Part shown: one piece after another, positions 7,722 to 8,289 of the stretch
Numbering within the stretch: the stretch's first letter is position 1
Layout of the letters: each line of letters opens with the position of its first letter
Assembly: GCA_030595485.1 (NCBI GenBank)
Contig: JAUVDE010000138.1
Location: 1-8,289, forward strand
DNA: 8,289 bases
Reading direction: 5' to 3'
Source of the DNA: Draconibacterium sp.
GTDB taxonomy: Bacteria > Bacteroidota > Bacteroidia > Bacteroidales > Prolixibacteraceae
Position numbers and translations under genes: made by a program
The notes under the pieces: model-generated
What the model saw: the letters and a program-made list of their open reading frames with translations, nothing else
The model's database searches: none
Told to the model about the DNA's origin: nothing

Positions 7722-8289
7722 ATGAAACTCAAATCAATATCCCTGCCAAGTTTGCTTTTTGTTGCGATCGCTTTGTTCTCGTGCCAGCCAAAAACAGAAA
7801 AAGTTGAAACTAAAAAACCCAACGTTCTGTTCATTTTAGTAGATGATTACGGTTACACCGACTGCAGTGTAATGGGGAGCAAATACTACGAAACACCCAA
7901 TGTTGACCGTATTGCCAACGAAGGAATGATTTTCACCGATGGTTATGCAACCTGTCAGGTTTGTAGCCCGTCGCGCGCAAGTTTAATGTCGGGTAAATTT
8001 CCGGCACGCCATGGTATTACCGATTGGATTGGAGCAAAAACAGGCGAAGACTGGAGTAAATCAGGCCGAGCAACCCAGCTACTTCCTCCTGAATACGAGC
8101 ACACACTTAATCTTGAATACACAACCTTACCCGAAGCAATGAAGGAAGCAGGGTACAAAACTTTCTTTGCCGGGAAATGGCATATTGGACACAAAGGTTC
8201 GTGGCCAACCGACCATGGTTTCGATATTAATAAAGGCGGTTGGGATGCCGGAGGTCCAAGAGGTGGATACTTTGCGCCTTACGATAATC
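7722..8289 (+). CDS. Sulfatase D: N-terminal part of a family S1 sulfatase lipoprotein (3' truncated by window edge)
   Basis: The first 189 codons are present and the frame stays open to the window end. A hydrophobic signal ending L-F-S-C21 is a lipobox, so a lipoprotein is predicted, followed by a Lys/Glu-rich linker to about residue 32. S1 features: Asp41-Asp42, formylglycine site Cys81-S-P-S-R85 (codon at 7962-7964), and Lys152-Trp153-His154 in the classical A-G-K-W-H-I-G motif. It belongs to a different S1 branch from sulfatases A-C: the signature continues L-M-S-G-K-F-P-A-R-H-G and is followed by a long insert (D-W-I-G to L-L-P-P-E-Y) before the G-K-W motif, where A-C have H-T-G. It starts 23 bases after the GH2 stop and likely belongs to the same operon. 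The second metal-binding Asp-Asn and the C-terminal subdomain lie beyond the window, so completeness cannot be judged. It probably acts on a sulfate position or linkage different from those of A-C. Confidence 0.94.
   Translation, partial: MKLKSISLPSLLFVAIALFSCQPKTEKVETKKPNVLFILVDDYGYTDCSVMGSKYYETPNVDRIANEGMIFTDGYATCQVCSPSRASLMSGKFPARHGITDWIGAKTGEDWSKSGRATQLLPPEYEHTLNLEYTTLPEAMKEAGYKTFFAGKWHIGHKGSWPTDHGFDINKGGWDAGGPRGGYFAPYDN

Noticed and set aside
7955..8194. Minus-strand open frame opposite sulfatase D
   Set aside because: It lies fully inside the conserved sulfatase region that includes the formylglycine motif, and is a frame shadow.

Overview
The window holds one uninterrupted run of six same-strand (+) genes: the tail of an unidentified protein, three tandem family S1 (formylglycine-dependent) sulfatases, a large GH2 beta-galactosidase-like enzyme, and the first 189 codons of a fourth, more distant S1 sulfatase. 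The composition is AT-rich. Starts are preceded by A/T-rich leaders rather than Shine-Dalgarno sequences. Proteins carry Bacteroidota-style signal or lipoprotein peptides, and exported sulfatases sit beside a GH2 enzyme. This points to a Bacteroidota organism, probably marine or otherwise exposed to sulfated glycans, and to a piece of a polysaccharide utilization locus. I cannot name the genus.

Layout: 1-172, C-terminal 56 residues of an unidentified protein. 174-1577, sulfatase A, with a signal peptidase I-type signal. 1583-3019, sulfatase B, a predicted lipoprotein. 3031-4482, sulfatase C, a predicted lipoprotein and a close paralogue of B. 4483-4557, a 75-base gap, the only sizeable intergenic space. 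4558-7698, the GH2 enzyme, secreted. 7722-8289, sulfatase D, a predicted lipoprotein cut by the window edge. The gaps of 1, 5, 11, 75 and 23 bases fit one transcript, with at most one internal promoter before the GH2 gene. No stretch over 300 bases lacks a gene, and I found no RNA gene, mobile element, CRISPR array or convincing terminator.

Inferred joint role: the sulfatases remove sulfate esters from different positions or linkages of an oligosaccharide so that the GH2 enzyme can release the exposed sugar, probably galactose or a relative. Every sulfatase has the C-x-P-S-R motif, so each needs a formylglycine-generating enzyme (anSME or FGE) encoded outside this window. No SusC/SusD pair, regulator or endo-acting glycanase is visible here.

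This is not a wholly new type of system. The most interesting details are active-site departures. Sulfatases A, B and C have Gly where the textbook S1 enzymes have the histidine of G-K-W-H. The GH2 enzyme has Val and Cys at the positions of E. coli LacZ His357 and Trp999. Sulfatase A has diverged from B and C around the formylglycine site.
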